Positions 42,726 to 51,179 of a stretch of DNA of 51,885 nucleotides are shown one piece after another (within the stretch, counting starts at the first letter, position 1; the number at the start of each line of letters is the position of its first letter). Source of the DNA: an uncultured Parabacteroides sp. (GTDB taxonomy: Bacteria; Bacteroidota; Bacteroidia; Bacteroidales; Tannerellaceae); the NCBI GenBank assembly GCA_944326775.1, contig CALVFH010000004.1, positions 1-51,885 on the forward strand, written 5' to 3'. The notes under the pieces were generated by a model. That model was not told the DNA's origin and did no database searches. It was given only the letters and a program-made list of their open reading frames with translations. The position numbers were made by a program, and so were the translations under genes.

Positions 42726-43715
42726 ATGATAGAACGCATTTATATTCTTGAAACGGTAGATCCTATAATTTTTTATGGAGTCAACAACAGTAACATGCAA
42801 CTAATAAAGACGTTGTTCCCAAAGTTGCGGATTGTTGCGCGAGGGAATGTAATGAAGGTGATAGGCGAGGAAGAAGAATCGGAGCTGTTTCTGAAGAAAA
42901 TCCGAGAGATTGAGAAATATTGCGAGGAATTCAACTCGTTGAGCGACGATGTGATTATCGATATCATCAAAGGAAAAGCGCCGGTTATTGTGAAGCAGGA
43001 GAATCTGATTATTCACGGCATGAACGGAAAGCCTATCACGGCGCGGACGGAAAACCAACAGAAATTGGTGAAAGCTTTTGAAGACAACGATTTGGTGTTT
43101 GCAACCGGTCCGGCAGGTTCAGGAAAAACATTTGTGGCGATTGCTTTAGCTGTAAAGGCATTGAAGAATAAGGCTGTCCGGAAAATCATTCTGAGTCGCC
43201 CGGCCGTGGAAGCCGGTGAGAAATTAGGTTTTCTTCCCGGAGAAATGAAGGATAAACTGGATCCTTACTTGCAGCCGCTTTATGATGCGTTGCAGGATAT
43301 GATACCGGCTATGAAACTGAAAGAATATATGGAGAATAATGTTATTCAGATAGCTCCGTTGGCTTTTATGCGAGGTCGTACGCTGAATGATGCGGTAATT
43401 ATTCTTGACGAAGCTCAGAATACAACGACGCATCAGATAAAAATGTTCCTTACGCGTTTGGGTGTGAATGCAAAGATGATTGTTACTGGCGATGTCACGC
43501 AAATAGACCTTCCTCCGACAACAACTTCCGGCTTGATACAGGCCATGCAGATTTTGAAAAATGTAAGCGGTATCGGGCGTGTGGAGTTTACCAAAAAAGA
43601 TATAGTAAGGCATAAGCTTGTGCAGCGTATCGTTGAAGCTTACGACAAGTTTGATAAGAATCGCAAGAAAGCAGATGACGAAATGCGGAAGAGAGAAAAT
43701 CAACCGCAGTCCTGA
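42726..43715 (+). CDS. phoH: PhoH family ATPase
   Basis: This 329-residue protein has an N-terminal KH-like region (about 25-95), then the PhoH P-loop ATPase domain with Walker A GPAGSGKT (128-135), Walker B VIILDEAQNTT and the VTGDVTQIDLP motif. It belongs to the YbeZ type of PhoH proteins, linked to RNA metabolism and ribosome maturation, often with the RNase YbeY; ybeY is not adjacent here. purC follows after 47 bases. Confidence 0.92.
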   Translation: MIERIYILETVDPIIFYGVNNSNMQLIKTLFPKLRIVARGNVMKVIGEEEESELFLKKIREIEKYCEEFNSLSDDVIIDIIKGKAPVIVKQENLIIHGMNGKPITARTENQQKLVKAFEDNDLVFATGPAGSGKTFVAIALAVKALKNKAVRKIILSRPAVEAGEKLGFLPGEMKDKLDPYLQPLYDALQDMIPAMKLKEYMENNVIQIAPLAFMRGRTLNDAVIILDEAQNTTTHQIKMFLTRLGVNAKMIVTGDVTQIDLPPTTTSGLIQAMQILKNVSGIGRVEFTKKDIVRHKLVQRIVEAYDKFDKNRKKADDEMRKRENQPQS

Positions 43716-43762
43716 AATCGTAATGAATCATATACCAACATATAAATAATAAAGGTAAAGAC

Positions 43763-44707
43763 ATGAAAAAGGCTTTAGTAAAAACAGATTTTCATTTCCC
43801 TGGACAGACGAGTGTATATCATGGTAAAGTGCGCGACGTATATAGCGTTGGCGATTTGCTGGTCATGGTCGCTACCGACCGTATCTCGGCTTTTGATGTG
43901 ATTTTGCCGGAAGGTATTCCGTATAAAGGACAGATGTTGAATCAGATTGCAGCCAAATTCCTGGATGCGACGACTGATATTTGTCCGAACTGGAAACTGG
44001 CTACGCCCGACCCAATGGTAACCGTCGGTGTTCGTTGTGAAGGTTTCCCCGTTGAAATGATTGTGAGAGGTTATTTGTGCGGTAGTGCATGGCGTGCTTA
44101 TAAAAGTGGTGTGCGCGAGATTTGCGGCGTAAAGCTTCCGGAAGGAATGCGTGAGAATCAGCGTTTCCCGGAACCGATTATTACTCCGACCACTAAAGCT
44201 GAAATCGGCGAACACGACCAGGATATTTCTAAGGAAGAAATCTTGGCGCGAGGTCTGGCTACGCCGGAAGAATATGAAATCTTGGAAAAATATACCTTGG
44301 CTCTTTTCAAACGCGGTTCTGAAATTGCTGAAAAGCGTGGCTTGATTCTGGTCGATACAAAGTATGAGTTTGGTAAGCATAACGGTCAGATTTATCTGAT
44401 GGACGAAATTCATACGCCCGATTCTTCCCGTTATTTCTATTTGGAAGGTTATGAAGACCGCTTTGCTAAAGGAGAACCTCAGAAGCAGCTTTCCAAAGAG
44501 TTTGTTCGTGAATGGTTGATGGAAAATAACTTCCAGGGTAAACCCGGACAGGTCGTTCCGGAAATGACTCCGGCTATTGTTGAAAGTATCAGCAATCGTT
44601 ACATCGAATTGTTTGAGCATATCACAGGAGAAACATTTGTCAAGGAAGATACGGATAACTTGGCAGAACGTATCGAGAAGAATGTAATGGAATATTTAAA
44701 GAAGTAA
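43763..44707 (+). CDS. purC: Phosphoribosylaminoimidazole-succinocarboxamide synthase
   Basis: This 314-residue SAICAR synthetase carries out step seven of purine synthesis, joining CAIR and aspartate with ATP. Recognisable parts are [27 protein letters not shown], the [13 protein letters not shown] motif and LVDTKYEFG. The length is that of the longer bacterial/fungal class rather than the short E. coli type. Regulation is not visible; no purine riboswitch is seen in the 47-base upstream gap. Confidence 0.97.
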   Translation: MKKALVKTDFHFPGQTSVYHGKVRDVYSVGDLLVMVATDRISAFDVILPEGIPYKGQMLNQIAAKFLDATTDICPNWKLATPDPMVTVGVRCEGFPVEMIVRGYLCGSAWRAYKSGVREICGVKLPEGMRENQRFPEPIITPTTKAEIGEHDQDISKEEILARGLATPEEYEILEKYTLALFKRGSEIAEKRGLILVDTKYEFGKHNGQIYLMDEIHTPDSSRYFYLEGYEDRFAKGEPQKQLSKEFVREWLMENNFQGKPGQVVPEMTPAIVESISNRYIELFEHITGETFVKEDTDNLAERIEKNVMEYLKK

Positions 44708-44715
44708 AGCTTTGG

Positions 44716-44763
44716 ATTATGGGTTACGGGGAAGGGCTTTGCTCCAAACTTGTAACCCATAAT
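44716..44763 (+). terminator. Hairpin after purC
   Basis: Perfect 12-bp inverted repeat ATTATGGGTTAC (44716-44727) and GTAACCCATAAT (44752-44763), loop 24 bases, just after the purC stop. It lacks a T-run, so terminator function is uncertain; it belongs to the same sequence family as three terminators in the window. A/T-rich repeats of AAACTTATA follow at 44783-44812. Confidence 0.55.
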
Positions 44764-44816
44764 TTATGATTCTTCGAACTCCAAACTTATAAACTTATAA
44801 TTCATAAAACTTATAC

Positions 44817-45557
44817 ATGTCGTCTTTTGGTTCAGAAAAAGTACTTCCTTACAATCAGAAGGAGCATAAAGGGATTCAGGTCAGACGTATGTTCGATGCG
44901 ATTGCAGGCAAATACGATTTGTTGAACCATACGCTCTCGTTTGGTTTTGATAAAGGATGGCGCAGGAAGGGAATAGCCTTCTTACGTCCTTTTGCTCCCA
45001 AACAAATTCTGGATATTGCAACCGGTACGGGAGATTTGGCTATCTCCATGCAGCGAACACTGGCTGCCGACCGGATTATTGGTGCCGATATATCGGAAGG
45101 AATGATGCAGGTCGGACGCGAGAAGGTCGCAAAAGCTGGGTTGCAAAGCCATATCTTTTTTGAACAACAGGATTGCACGGCACTCACTTATGAAGAGAAT
45201 AGTTTCGATGCTGTTACTGCCGCGTTTGGCGTGCGTAATTTTGAGCATATCGAACAGGGGCTTTCAGAGATGTACCGTGTGTTGAAACCAGGTGGACATT
45301 TGATGATATTGGAACTGTCCATGCCGGAGCATTTCCCGATGAAACAGTTGTACAGTATCTATTCAAAAGTCGTGATACCCTATATCGGCAGGTTTATATC
45401 TAAAGAGAAAGAGGCTTATAGTTACCTGCCGGCTTCTATTAAGGTCGTTCCTCAAGGGAAAGTGATGGAAGACTTGCTCTCGCGTGTTGGATTCAAAGAA
45501 GCGAAAGCCCGCACTTTCACTTTTGGAATTTGTTCGTTATATACGGGCAGCAAATAA
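44817..45557 (+). CDS. ubiE: Demethylmenaquinone methyltransferase (UbiE/MenG)
   Basis: This 246-residue SAM-dependent methyltransferase has the UbiE signature: RRMFDAIAGKYDLLNHTLSFG near the N-terminus, the SAM motif DIATGTGDLAI, and VTAAFGVRNFEH. In an anaerobic Bacteroidales it most probably does the last step of menaquinone synthesis, methylating demethylmenaquinone; such bacteria lack ubiquinone. aroE follows after 42 bases. Confidence 0.95.
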   Translation: MSSFGSEKVLPYNQKEHKGIQVRRMFDAIAGKYDLLNHTLSFGFDKGWRRKGIAFLRPFAPKQILDIATGTGDLAISMQRTLAADRIIGADISEGMMQVGREKVAKAGLQSHIFFEQQDCTALTYEENSFDAVTAAFGVRNFEHIEQGLSEMYRVLKPGGHLMILELSMPEHFPMKQLYSIYSKVVIPYIGRFISKEKEAYSYLPASIKVVPQGKVMEDLLSRVGFKEAKARTFTFGICSLYTGSK

Positions 45558-45599
45558 GCTGCTTTTCTTTATTACCAGCAATTAACTAACGATACACAG

Positions 45600-46352
45600 A
45601 TGATGCAGAAGTACGGTTTGATAGGATATCCGTTGGGACATTCTTTCTCCAAGAATTTTTTTAATCAGAAATTTGAGTCGGAGCATATAGATGCCCAGTA
45701 TGTGAATTTTGAAATTCCTAATATCAAGGAATTCAAGGATGTTTTAAAGTATAATCCAGATCTCCACGGGCTGAATGTTACTATTCCCTACAAAGAGCAG
45801 GTGATACCTTATCTGGACGGTCTCGACGAAGATGCACGCCTTATTGGGGCGGTGAATGTGATTAAATTCTCGCACGGTTTCCTGGGCAAGACTAAGTTGA
45901 TTGGCTATAATTCCGATGTTATAGGGTTTAAGCGTTCCATCGAACCTTTACTGAAACCTTCGCATCGTAGGGCACTCATTTTAGGAACGGGTGGGGCTTC
46001 GAAGGCTGTGTTCCACGGGCTGAAAAAGCTGGCTGTCGAACCTGTGTTCGTTTCGCGTACGGCTAAGGAGGGTTGTCTTACATATGGCGAGTTGACTCGT
46101 GAAATTATCGACCAGCATACCATTATTGTAAATACCACTCCACTCGGTATGTTCCCCAATGTTGATTCGTGTCCGGACTTACCCTATGAGTGGCTCACTC
46201 CGGATCATTTGTTGTACGATTTATTGTATAATCCGGATGAGACATTATTCATGAAAAAAGGGAAGGAACGTGGGGCAACCGTAAAGAATGGTCTGGAAAT
46301 GTTGCTGCTCCAAGCTTTTGCTGCTTGGCAGATTTGGAATAGCAAAGATTGA
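45600..46352 (+). CDS. aroE: Shikimate dehydrogenase
   Basis: This 250-residue NADP-dependent enzyme reduces 3-dehydroshikimate. It has the substrate-site motifs GLIGYPLGHSFSKNFF and NVTIPYKEQVIPYLD (with the catalytic Lys), the YNSDVIGF motif with the catalytic Asp, and the glycine-rich loop LGTGGASKAV. The start is at 45600; a second ATG directly follows and could be used instead. A strong terminator lies 30 bases downstream. Confidence 0.95.
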   Translation: MMQKYGLIGYPLGHSFSKNFFNQKFESEHIDAQYVNFEIPNIKEFKDVLKYNPDLHGLNVTIPYKEQVIPYLDGLDEDARLIGAVNVIKFSHGFLGKTKLIGYNSDVIGFKRSIEPLLKPSHRRALILGTGGASKAVFHGLKKLAVEPVFVSRTAKEGCLTYGELTREIIDQHTIIVNTTPLGMFPNVDSCPDLPYEWLTPDHLLYDLLYNPDETLFMKKGKERGATVKNGLEMLLLQAFAAWQIWNSKD

Positions 46353-46381
46353 CGGATTGACAGTACAGGATATTTTTAGTA

Positions 46382-46408
46382 GGAGGGCAGATATACCCTC
46401 CTTTTTTA
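46382..46408 (+). terminator. Terminator of aroE
   Basis: GGAGGG (46382-46387) and CCCTCC (46396-46401), loop of eight bases, followed by TTTTTTAT. The T-run overlaps the stop codon of the convergent helicase gene (46406-46408). Confidence 0.9.
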
Positions 46409-48559
46409 TGCTTTTTCTTTCCATTCGTTGACGATTTGCAGCAATTCCTCGCCATAATTCAGGACCACCCTTTTGCCTATTCCCGGGATGGAAAGCAGAG
46501 TCCGTTCGTTAGTAGGTATCAAGTTGGCAATACCGATGAGGGCTTTCTGTTGAAGAATCGTGTATGTCGGGAGTTTCTTCTCTTGTGCCATTTTCCATCG
46601 CCAGTCTCGGAGTTTGTCATATAAATCCAGATGCAAGATACCCGTCGGAACGTCTGCTTTTTCTATCGTATCCGTCTTACGAGAGCTGCGGTTACGTTCT
46701 TTTTTCGATTCCAGCAGATCTATGTTGACCCTGGCCTTAGCCGTCAGATATTTCTCGATGGAAAACCCATCCTGATTAGCTTTGAGCGTTAGTTGTTTGT
46801 ATTTCAGTTCTTCTTTCAGTCTCTCCGTGGCATTATCAATCTGCTTCTTATTTACTTTATTGTCCAATTCCATGCCTTCAATCTTTAGGACAGGCTCGCA
46901 AATCTCTTTTAATTTGCCTAGGAAATAAGGGCAACCTTTGCGCACACGATCCTGCAAGGCTTCGTCGTGCGCATAGTCGGTACTTTGCGCCATCATCTGA
47001 TCTATTTGTTTGCAGAACTTCCAGCCTATATCAGTTACTTCCGTTTTCATCCGGTCGCGGTTCAATGCGCATAAGCGGGTGAAATCCGGGTAAAGCTTGT
47101 TCATGAATTGATAAGTCAGATAGGCGATACGTTGCATCTGCTGTTGCAGGTTCTTGAAGTCGAAGAGTTCAACCAGCAACGATTGGTAGTAATGTTTCTG
47201 TTCTTCAAGCAGTTGGTTTTGACTGGGTTGATGGCAGGCTATCTGCTTGGTGTATTGTTCGATGCGGTTATCCGTAATCATTGCTTGCGGCGAAAGGGGA
47301 GAGGTCAGTACGATTCCCTCGAGAGTCCGGCAACGGCTCAAGGCAACATAGACCTGTCCGTGTGAGAATGAGGCTGCCGCATCGATTATCGCGCGATCGA
47401 AAGTCAATCCCTGGCTTTTATGAATGGTAATCGCCCAGGCAAGTTTCAGCGGATACTGCTTGAATGTGCCGGCCGTGCTTTCCTCGATTGCCTTTGTCTC
47501 CGGGTTCAGAGTATATTTGGTATTCTCCCACGTCTCACGTTCCACTTTGATTTCGTTTCCGTCTTCATCGACTACCGTAATCTCTCCGACATTGACAGAT
47601 GCCACACGTCCTATTTTGCCATTGTAATACCGTTTTTCACCCGACGAGTCGTTTTTGATAAACATCACCTGGGCTTCCTGCTTCAGCGTCAGGGTTTCTT
47701 CCGTCGGATAGTTGTATTCCGGGAAATCTCCGTTGATTTCAGCCTTGAACGAGTAGGAACGCCACGGGATTTTATCCAGTTTCTCATTGTTGAGGAGCTG
47801 GGCCGTATGGTTATGGGTTGTCAGTGTGATGTAATTGTCTGTTTCGGCAGGTTGGAAATGGGGCAGATAGCGTTGGTTCAGCCGTTCGATGGTTGCCGTA
47901 TCGAGCTTATTCTCGCGGATACGGTTCAGGATATCGATAAACTCCAGGTCTGTTTGCCGGTAAACCTGCTTCAGTTCGATTTGCCAGTATGAACTCGCCT
48001 TCAGGTCGTGGCTATCGAAGAAGAAAGGCGAAGCGTATTGGGCTTCCAGCAAGGCCCATTCATTATCTTTTATTACGGGAGCCAGTTGTTGCAGGTCGCC
48101 AATCAGAAGCAACTGCACCCCTCCGAACGGTTGGCTGTTGTGCCGTTGGAATTTCAGGACATCACTTACGGCATCCAGCAAATCCGCACGCACCATGCTC
48201 ACCTCGTCGATAACCAGCAAGTCCAGGCTGCGGATAATCTGCTTCTTTTCTTTCCCGAGCTTGAAAAACTTTGCATCCGTACCCTCCTGTTTTACTCCGG
48301 GGCAATATGGTCCGAAGGGAATTTGGAAAAAGGAGTGGATGGTAACCCCGCCGGCATTCATGGCAGCAACCCCGGTTGGGGCGACCACAATCATTCGTTT
48401 GGTACAGTTGGCTTTCAGATATTTCAGGAACGTCGTTTTGCCTGTCCCGGCCTTCCCCGTCAGGAAAAGGTTCGTTCCTGTGTGACAGATAATGTCTAAT
48501 GCGAGTTCGGTTTGTGAATTGAGTTGAACCAATTCAGTCATTTCTTCTTCTTTTTTCAT
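46406..48559 (-). CDS. Pif1-like superfamily 1 helicase with C-terminal HRDC domain
   Basis: This 717-residue helicase has Walker A GKAGTGKT (35-42), Walker B LLVIDEVSMV, GDLQQLAPV, the KQVYRQ motif and IHKSQGLTF and VYVALSRC at the end of the motor (about 430). A long helical middle part (about 450-640) is followed by an HRDC domain (about 643-715: LDLYDKLRDWRWKMAQEKKL, GIGKRVVLNYGEE), a nucleic-acid-binding module of RecQ helicases. It should be a 5'-3' DNA helicase. It lies 31 bases after the BASS-type transporter gene on the same strand. Confidence 0.9.
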   Translation of the reverse strand: MKKEEEMTELVQLNSQTELALDIICHTGTNLFLTGKAGTGKTTFLKYLKANCTKRMIVVAPTGVAAMNAGGVTIHSFFQIPFGPYCPGVKQEGTDAKFFKLGKEKKQIIRSLDLLVIDEVSMVRADLLDAVSDVLKFQRHNSQPFGGVQLLLIGDLQQLAPVIKDNEWALLEAQYASPFFFDSHDLKASSYWQIELKQVYRQTDLEFIDILNRIRENKLDTATIERLNQRYLPHFQPAETDNYITLTTHNHTAQLLNNEKLDKIPWRSYSFKAEINGDFPEYNYPTEETLTLKQEAQVMFIKNDSSGEKRYYNGKIGRVASVNVGEITVVDEDGNEIKVERETWENTKYTLNPETKAIEESTAGTFKQYPLKLAWAITIHKSQGLTFDRAIIDAAASFSHGQVYVALSRCRTLEGIVLTSPLSPQAMITDNRIEQYTKQIACHQPSQNQLLEEQKHYYQSLLVELFDFKNLQQQMQRIAYLTYQFMNKLYPDFTRLCALNRDRMKTEVTDIGWKFCKQIDQMMAQSTDYAHDEALQDRVRKGCPYFLGKLKEICEPVLKIEGMELDNKVNKKQIDNATERLKEELKYKQLTLKANQDGFSIEKYLTAKARVNIDLLESKKERNRSSRKTDTIEKADVPTGILHLDLYDKLRDWRWKMAQEKKLPTYTILQQKALIGIANLIPTNERTLLSIPGIGKRVVLNYGEELLQIVNEWKEKA

Positions 48560-48590
48560 AGTTGTTCTATTTTATGTTTGACATGTATAG

Positions 48591-49547
48591 TTAGCCGTTT
48601 CCAGCATCTTTTTTCCGCTTTTTCCAGAGCTGCCAGCTGTTGAAAAGGTTTTGCCAGAGGACATAGCTTCCAGGTGCAACCGACGCCAGGGGATTCAGAT
48701 AGGTATAAGCCATCCAGATGGCCAGGACGGTGTTCTTCTGTCCCAAAGCCTGGCCGGCACTAATGCGGTCGCCATAGGGGGTCCCTATTTTTTTGCCGAT
48801 GAAGAACTGGACCGCACACGCCAGAAGTCCTATGGCGGCCAGTCCGACCTCTACCGACAGTGGTGCGTCACTGGTTGCAAGCGAGCGAACCGTTTGCCCG
48901 CTGACAATAGCCAGCGAAAATCCCCAGAGATAGAATGCCATATCGTGCAAACTGAGAAGCCATGCGTGGAATCGCGGGACAAACCAGCGCAAAAGGAATG
49001 CCAGAATGAAGGGAAACAGCAGGAGCGGAAACACCTTTCCAAGTATTTTCAGAAAAGCAATCCAGAAGCTGATTCCGGCGTGAATTTCTACCAGTGGAAA
49101 AATCAGTGGAACAGCAATGGCGGCAAGTATGTTCGATAAAAGGGTGTAGGTCGTCAGCGCGGCTACATTCCCGCCCAATTTTCCGGTGATGACGGCCGCT
49201 GCCGTTGCCGTGGGGCATATCAGACACACCATCGCTCCTTCGAAGAGTTCGCGGTAGGTCTCGTCCAGAGGCAGGAAGATGAGCAGGGCGGAGACGAACA
49301 GGCACGAAATGAGCTGGAAGCCGAGCAGCCACCAGTGCCACCCCGTAGGCAGCAGGTCGCGCGGGTTCACCTTGCAGAACGTAAGCAGGAGTTGGGAAAA
49401 TATCAGGGCCGGAGTGACGATGTCGATGATGCGGTACATAGCCGGCTTGGCTGGATCGAGAAAAGAACAGAGGGAACCTATCCAATAGATGAGTGCTCCA
49501 CTGAGCATGGCTACGGGGAGGGTCCAGTTTTTTAGAAACGTAAGCAT
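48591..49547 (-). CDS. Bile acid:sodium symporter (BASS) family transporter
   Basis: This 318-residue polytopic membrane protein has about ten hydrophobic helices and BASS-family signatures, namely the ICPTATAAAVITGKLGGN crossover region and AGQALGQKNTVLAIWMAY near the C-terminus. The family moves organic acids with sodium; bacterial members carry bile acids, pantoate or other substrates, so the substrate is open. The ATG at 49547 is preferred; a 10-residue upstream extension would lie close to the promoter. The window also encodes a choloylglycine-family hydrolase, but 45 kb away. Confidence 0.85.
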   Translation of the reverse strand: MLTFLKNWTLPVAMLSGALIYWIGSLCSFLDPAKPAMYRIIDIVTPALIFSQLLLTFCKVNPRDLLPTGWHWWLLGFQLISCLFVSALLIFLPLDETYRELFEGAMVCLICPTATAAAVITGKLGGNVAALTTYTLLSNILAAIAVPLIFPLVEIHAGISFWIAFLKILGKVFPLLLFPFILAFLLRWFVPRFHAWLLSLHDMAFYLWGFSLAIVSGQTVRSLATSDAPLSVEVGLAAIGLLACAVQFFIGKKIGTPYGDRISAGQALGQKNTVLAIWMAYTYLNPLASVAPGSYVLWQNLFNSWQLWKKRKKDAGNG

Positions 49548-49573
49548 CTTATGTCTTCTTTTTGAATTCGGGG

Positions 49574-49581
49574 ACAAAGTT
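49574..49581 (-). promoter_or_regulatory. Promoter -7 box for the BASS transporter gene
   Basis: The minus strand reads TAACTTTG, matching TAnnTTTG, 26 bases before the ATG at 49547. It overlaps the place expected for the -33 element of the divergent GH51 promoter. Confidence 0.55.
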
Positions 49582-49602
49582 ATGTTTTTTCAATATAATT
49601 CG

Positions 49603-49610
49603 TATATTTG
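49603..49610 (+). promoter_or_regulatory. Promoter -7 box for the GH51 genes
   Basis: TATATTTG matches TAnnTTTG, 28 bases before the ATG at 49639. TATG at 49581-49584 (18-base spacing) could be the -33 element. Confidence 0.6.
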
Positions 49611-49638
49611 TCCCATATACATTTAAATCATTTATATC

Positions 49639-51174
49639 ATGAAAAAGACTCTTCTTAGCTTAGCACTTTTCGTGTCTATCCCCTTGTTCGCCCAGCAGAA
49701 GGCGACGATTACGGTTCATCCCGAAGAGGGTGAACAGATTATCCCGAAAGAGATTTACGGACAGTTTGCCGAGCACCTCGGCAGTTGCATCTACGGCGGC
49801 CTTTGGGTTGGCGAGAATTCGCCGATACCGAACACACAGGGCTACCGCAACGACGTGTTGGAGGCGCTGAAACGCCTGAAGGTTCCCGTCCTTCGCTGGC
49901 CGGGTGGCTGCTTTGCCGACGAATATCATTGGCGTGACGGCATCGGGCCGCGCGAGAACCGTCCGAAGCTGGTCAACAACAACTGGGGCGGAACGGTGGA
50001 AGACAATAGCTTCGGTACGCATGAGTTCCTGAACCTCTGCGAGCTGCTGGGCTGTGAACCGTATGTGAGTGGCAACGTGGGCAGCGGAAGTGTGGAAGAA
50101 CTGGCCAAATGGGTGGAATATATGACCGCTGGCGAGGGTAGTCCGATGGCAAAGCTCCGCAAGGAGAACGGGCGCGAGAAGCCCTGGAAGGTGAAATACC
50201 TCGGTGTCGGCAATGAGAGCTGGGGATGCGGCGGCAGCATGCGTCCGGAGTATTATTCCGACCTCTATCGCCGTTATGCCACCTATTGCCGCAATTACAA
50301 CGGCAACCAGCTTTTCAAGATTGCCAGTGGCGCCAGCGATTACGATTACAACTGGACCGACGTCCTGATGCAGAACATCGGCACGCGGATGAACGGCATC
50401 TCCTTACATTATTATACAGTAGCGGACTGGAACAACAAAGGCTCTGCCACTCAGTTCACGCCCGAAGACTACTACTGGACCTTGGGCAAGTGTCTCGAGA
50501 TTGAGATGATCCTCAAACGCCATATCGCCATCATGGACAAGTACGATCCGAAGAAGCAGATCGCCCTCATGGTCGATGAATGGGGGACCTGGTGGGACGA
50601 AGAACCGGGCACCACTCCGGGACACCTCTTCCAGCAGAACACGCTCCGCGATGCCTTCGTCGCTGCCGTAACCCTGAACGTCTTCCATAAATATACCGAC
50701 CGCGTGAAGATGACCAATATCGCACAGATCGTCAATGTCCTCCAGTCGATGATCCTGACCGACGGTCCGAAGATGGTGCTCACGCCGACCTACCATGTCT
50801 TCGAGATGTACAACGTGCATCAGGATGCGACCTTCCTGCCGATGGACCTGAAATGCCAGCAGCGCAACGTCCGCGACGACCGCATCATCCCGATGGTCAG
50901 CGCTACCGCCTCACGCGATAAGGACGGCGTGGTCCATATCTCCCTGGCCAATGTCGATCTGGAAGAGACCCAGAGCATCACGGTCGATCTGGGAAGCATC
51001 CAGCCGAAGTCCGTCTCCGGCCGCATCCTGACGGCAGACCGCATCGATGCCTACAACACGTTTGATAAGCCCGACGAAGTGGCTCCGGCAACCTTCAACG
51101 GGGCAAAGATTGAAGGCAACGGGCTGAAGATCGAGATGCCGGCGAAATCAATCATTACTCTTACCGTAAAATAG
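49639..51174 (+). CDS. GH51 alpha-L-arabinofuranosidase, secreted
   Basis: This 511-residue protein has a signal peptide (1-18, ending PLFAQ) and a GH51 catalytic barrel with the acid/base Glu193 in GVGNESWG and the nucleophile Glu314 in [11 protein letters not shown]-terminal beta domain (about 390-511) follows. It releases terminal arabinofuranose from arabinan or arabinoxylan and should act in the periplasm. A second, differently built GH51 gene begins 5 bases after the stop, so both are co-transcribed. Confidence 0.95.
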   Translation: MKKTLLSLALFVSIPLFAQQKATITVHPEEGEQIIPKEIYGQFAEHLGSCIYGGLWVGENSPIPNTQGYRNDVLEALKRLKVPVLRWPGGCFADEYHWRDGIGPRENRPKLVNNNWGGTVEDNSFGTHEFLNLCELLGCEPYVSGNVGSGSVEELAKWVEYMTAGEGSPMAKLRKENGREKPWKVKYLGVGNESWGCGGSMRPEYYSDLYRRYATYCRNYNGNQLFKIASGASDYDYNWTDVLMQNIGTRMNGISLHYYTVADWNNKGSATQFTPEDYYWTLGKCLEIEMILKRHIAIMDKYDPKKQIALMVDEWGTWWDEEPGTTPGHLFQQNTLRDAFVAAVTLNVFHKYTDRVKMTNIAQIVNVLQSMILTDGPKMVLTPTYHVFEMYNVHQDATFLPMDLKCQQRNVRDDRIIPMVSATASRDKDGVVHISLANVDLEETQSITVDLGSIQPKSVSGRILTADRIDAYNTFDKPDEVAPATFNGAKIEGNGLKIEMPAKSIITLTVK

Positions 51175-51179
51175 TTTTC

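Noticed and set aside
2969..49547. Functional bile-acid locus formed by the choloylglycine hydrolase and the BASS transporter
   Set aside because: The genes are 45 kb apart with separate promoters, and neither substrate is certain; a common role is possible but not supported by the layout.
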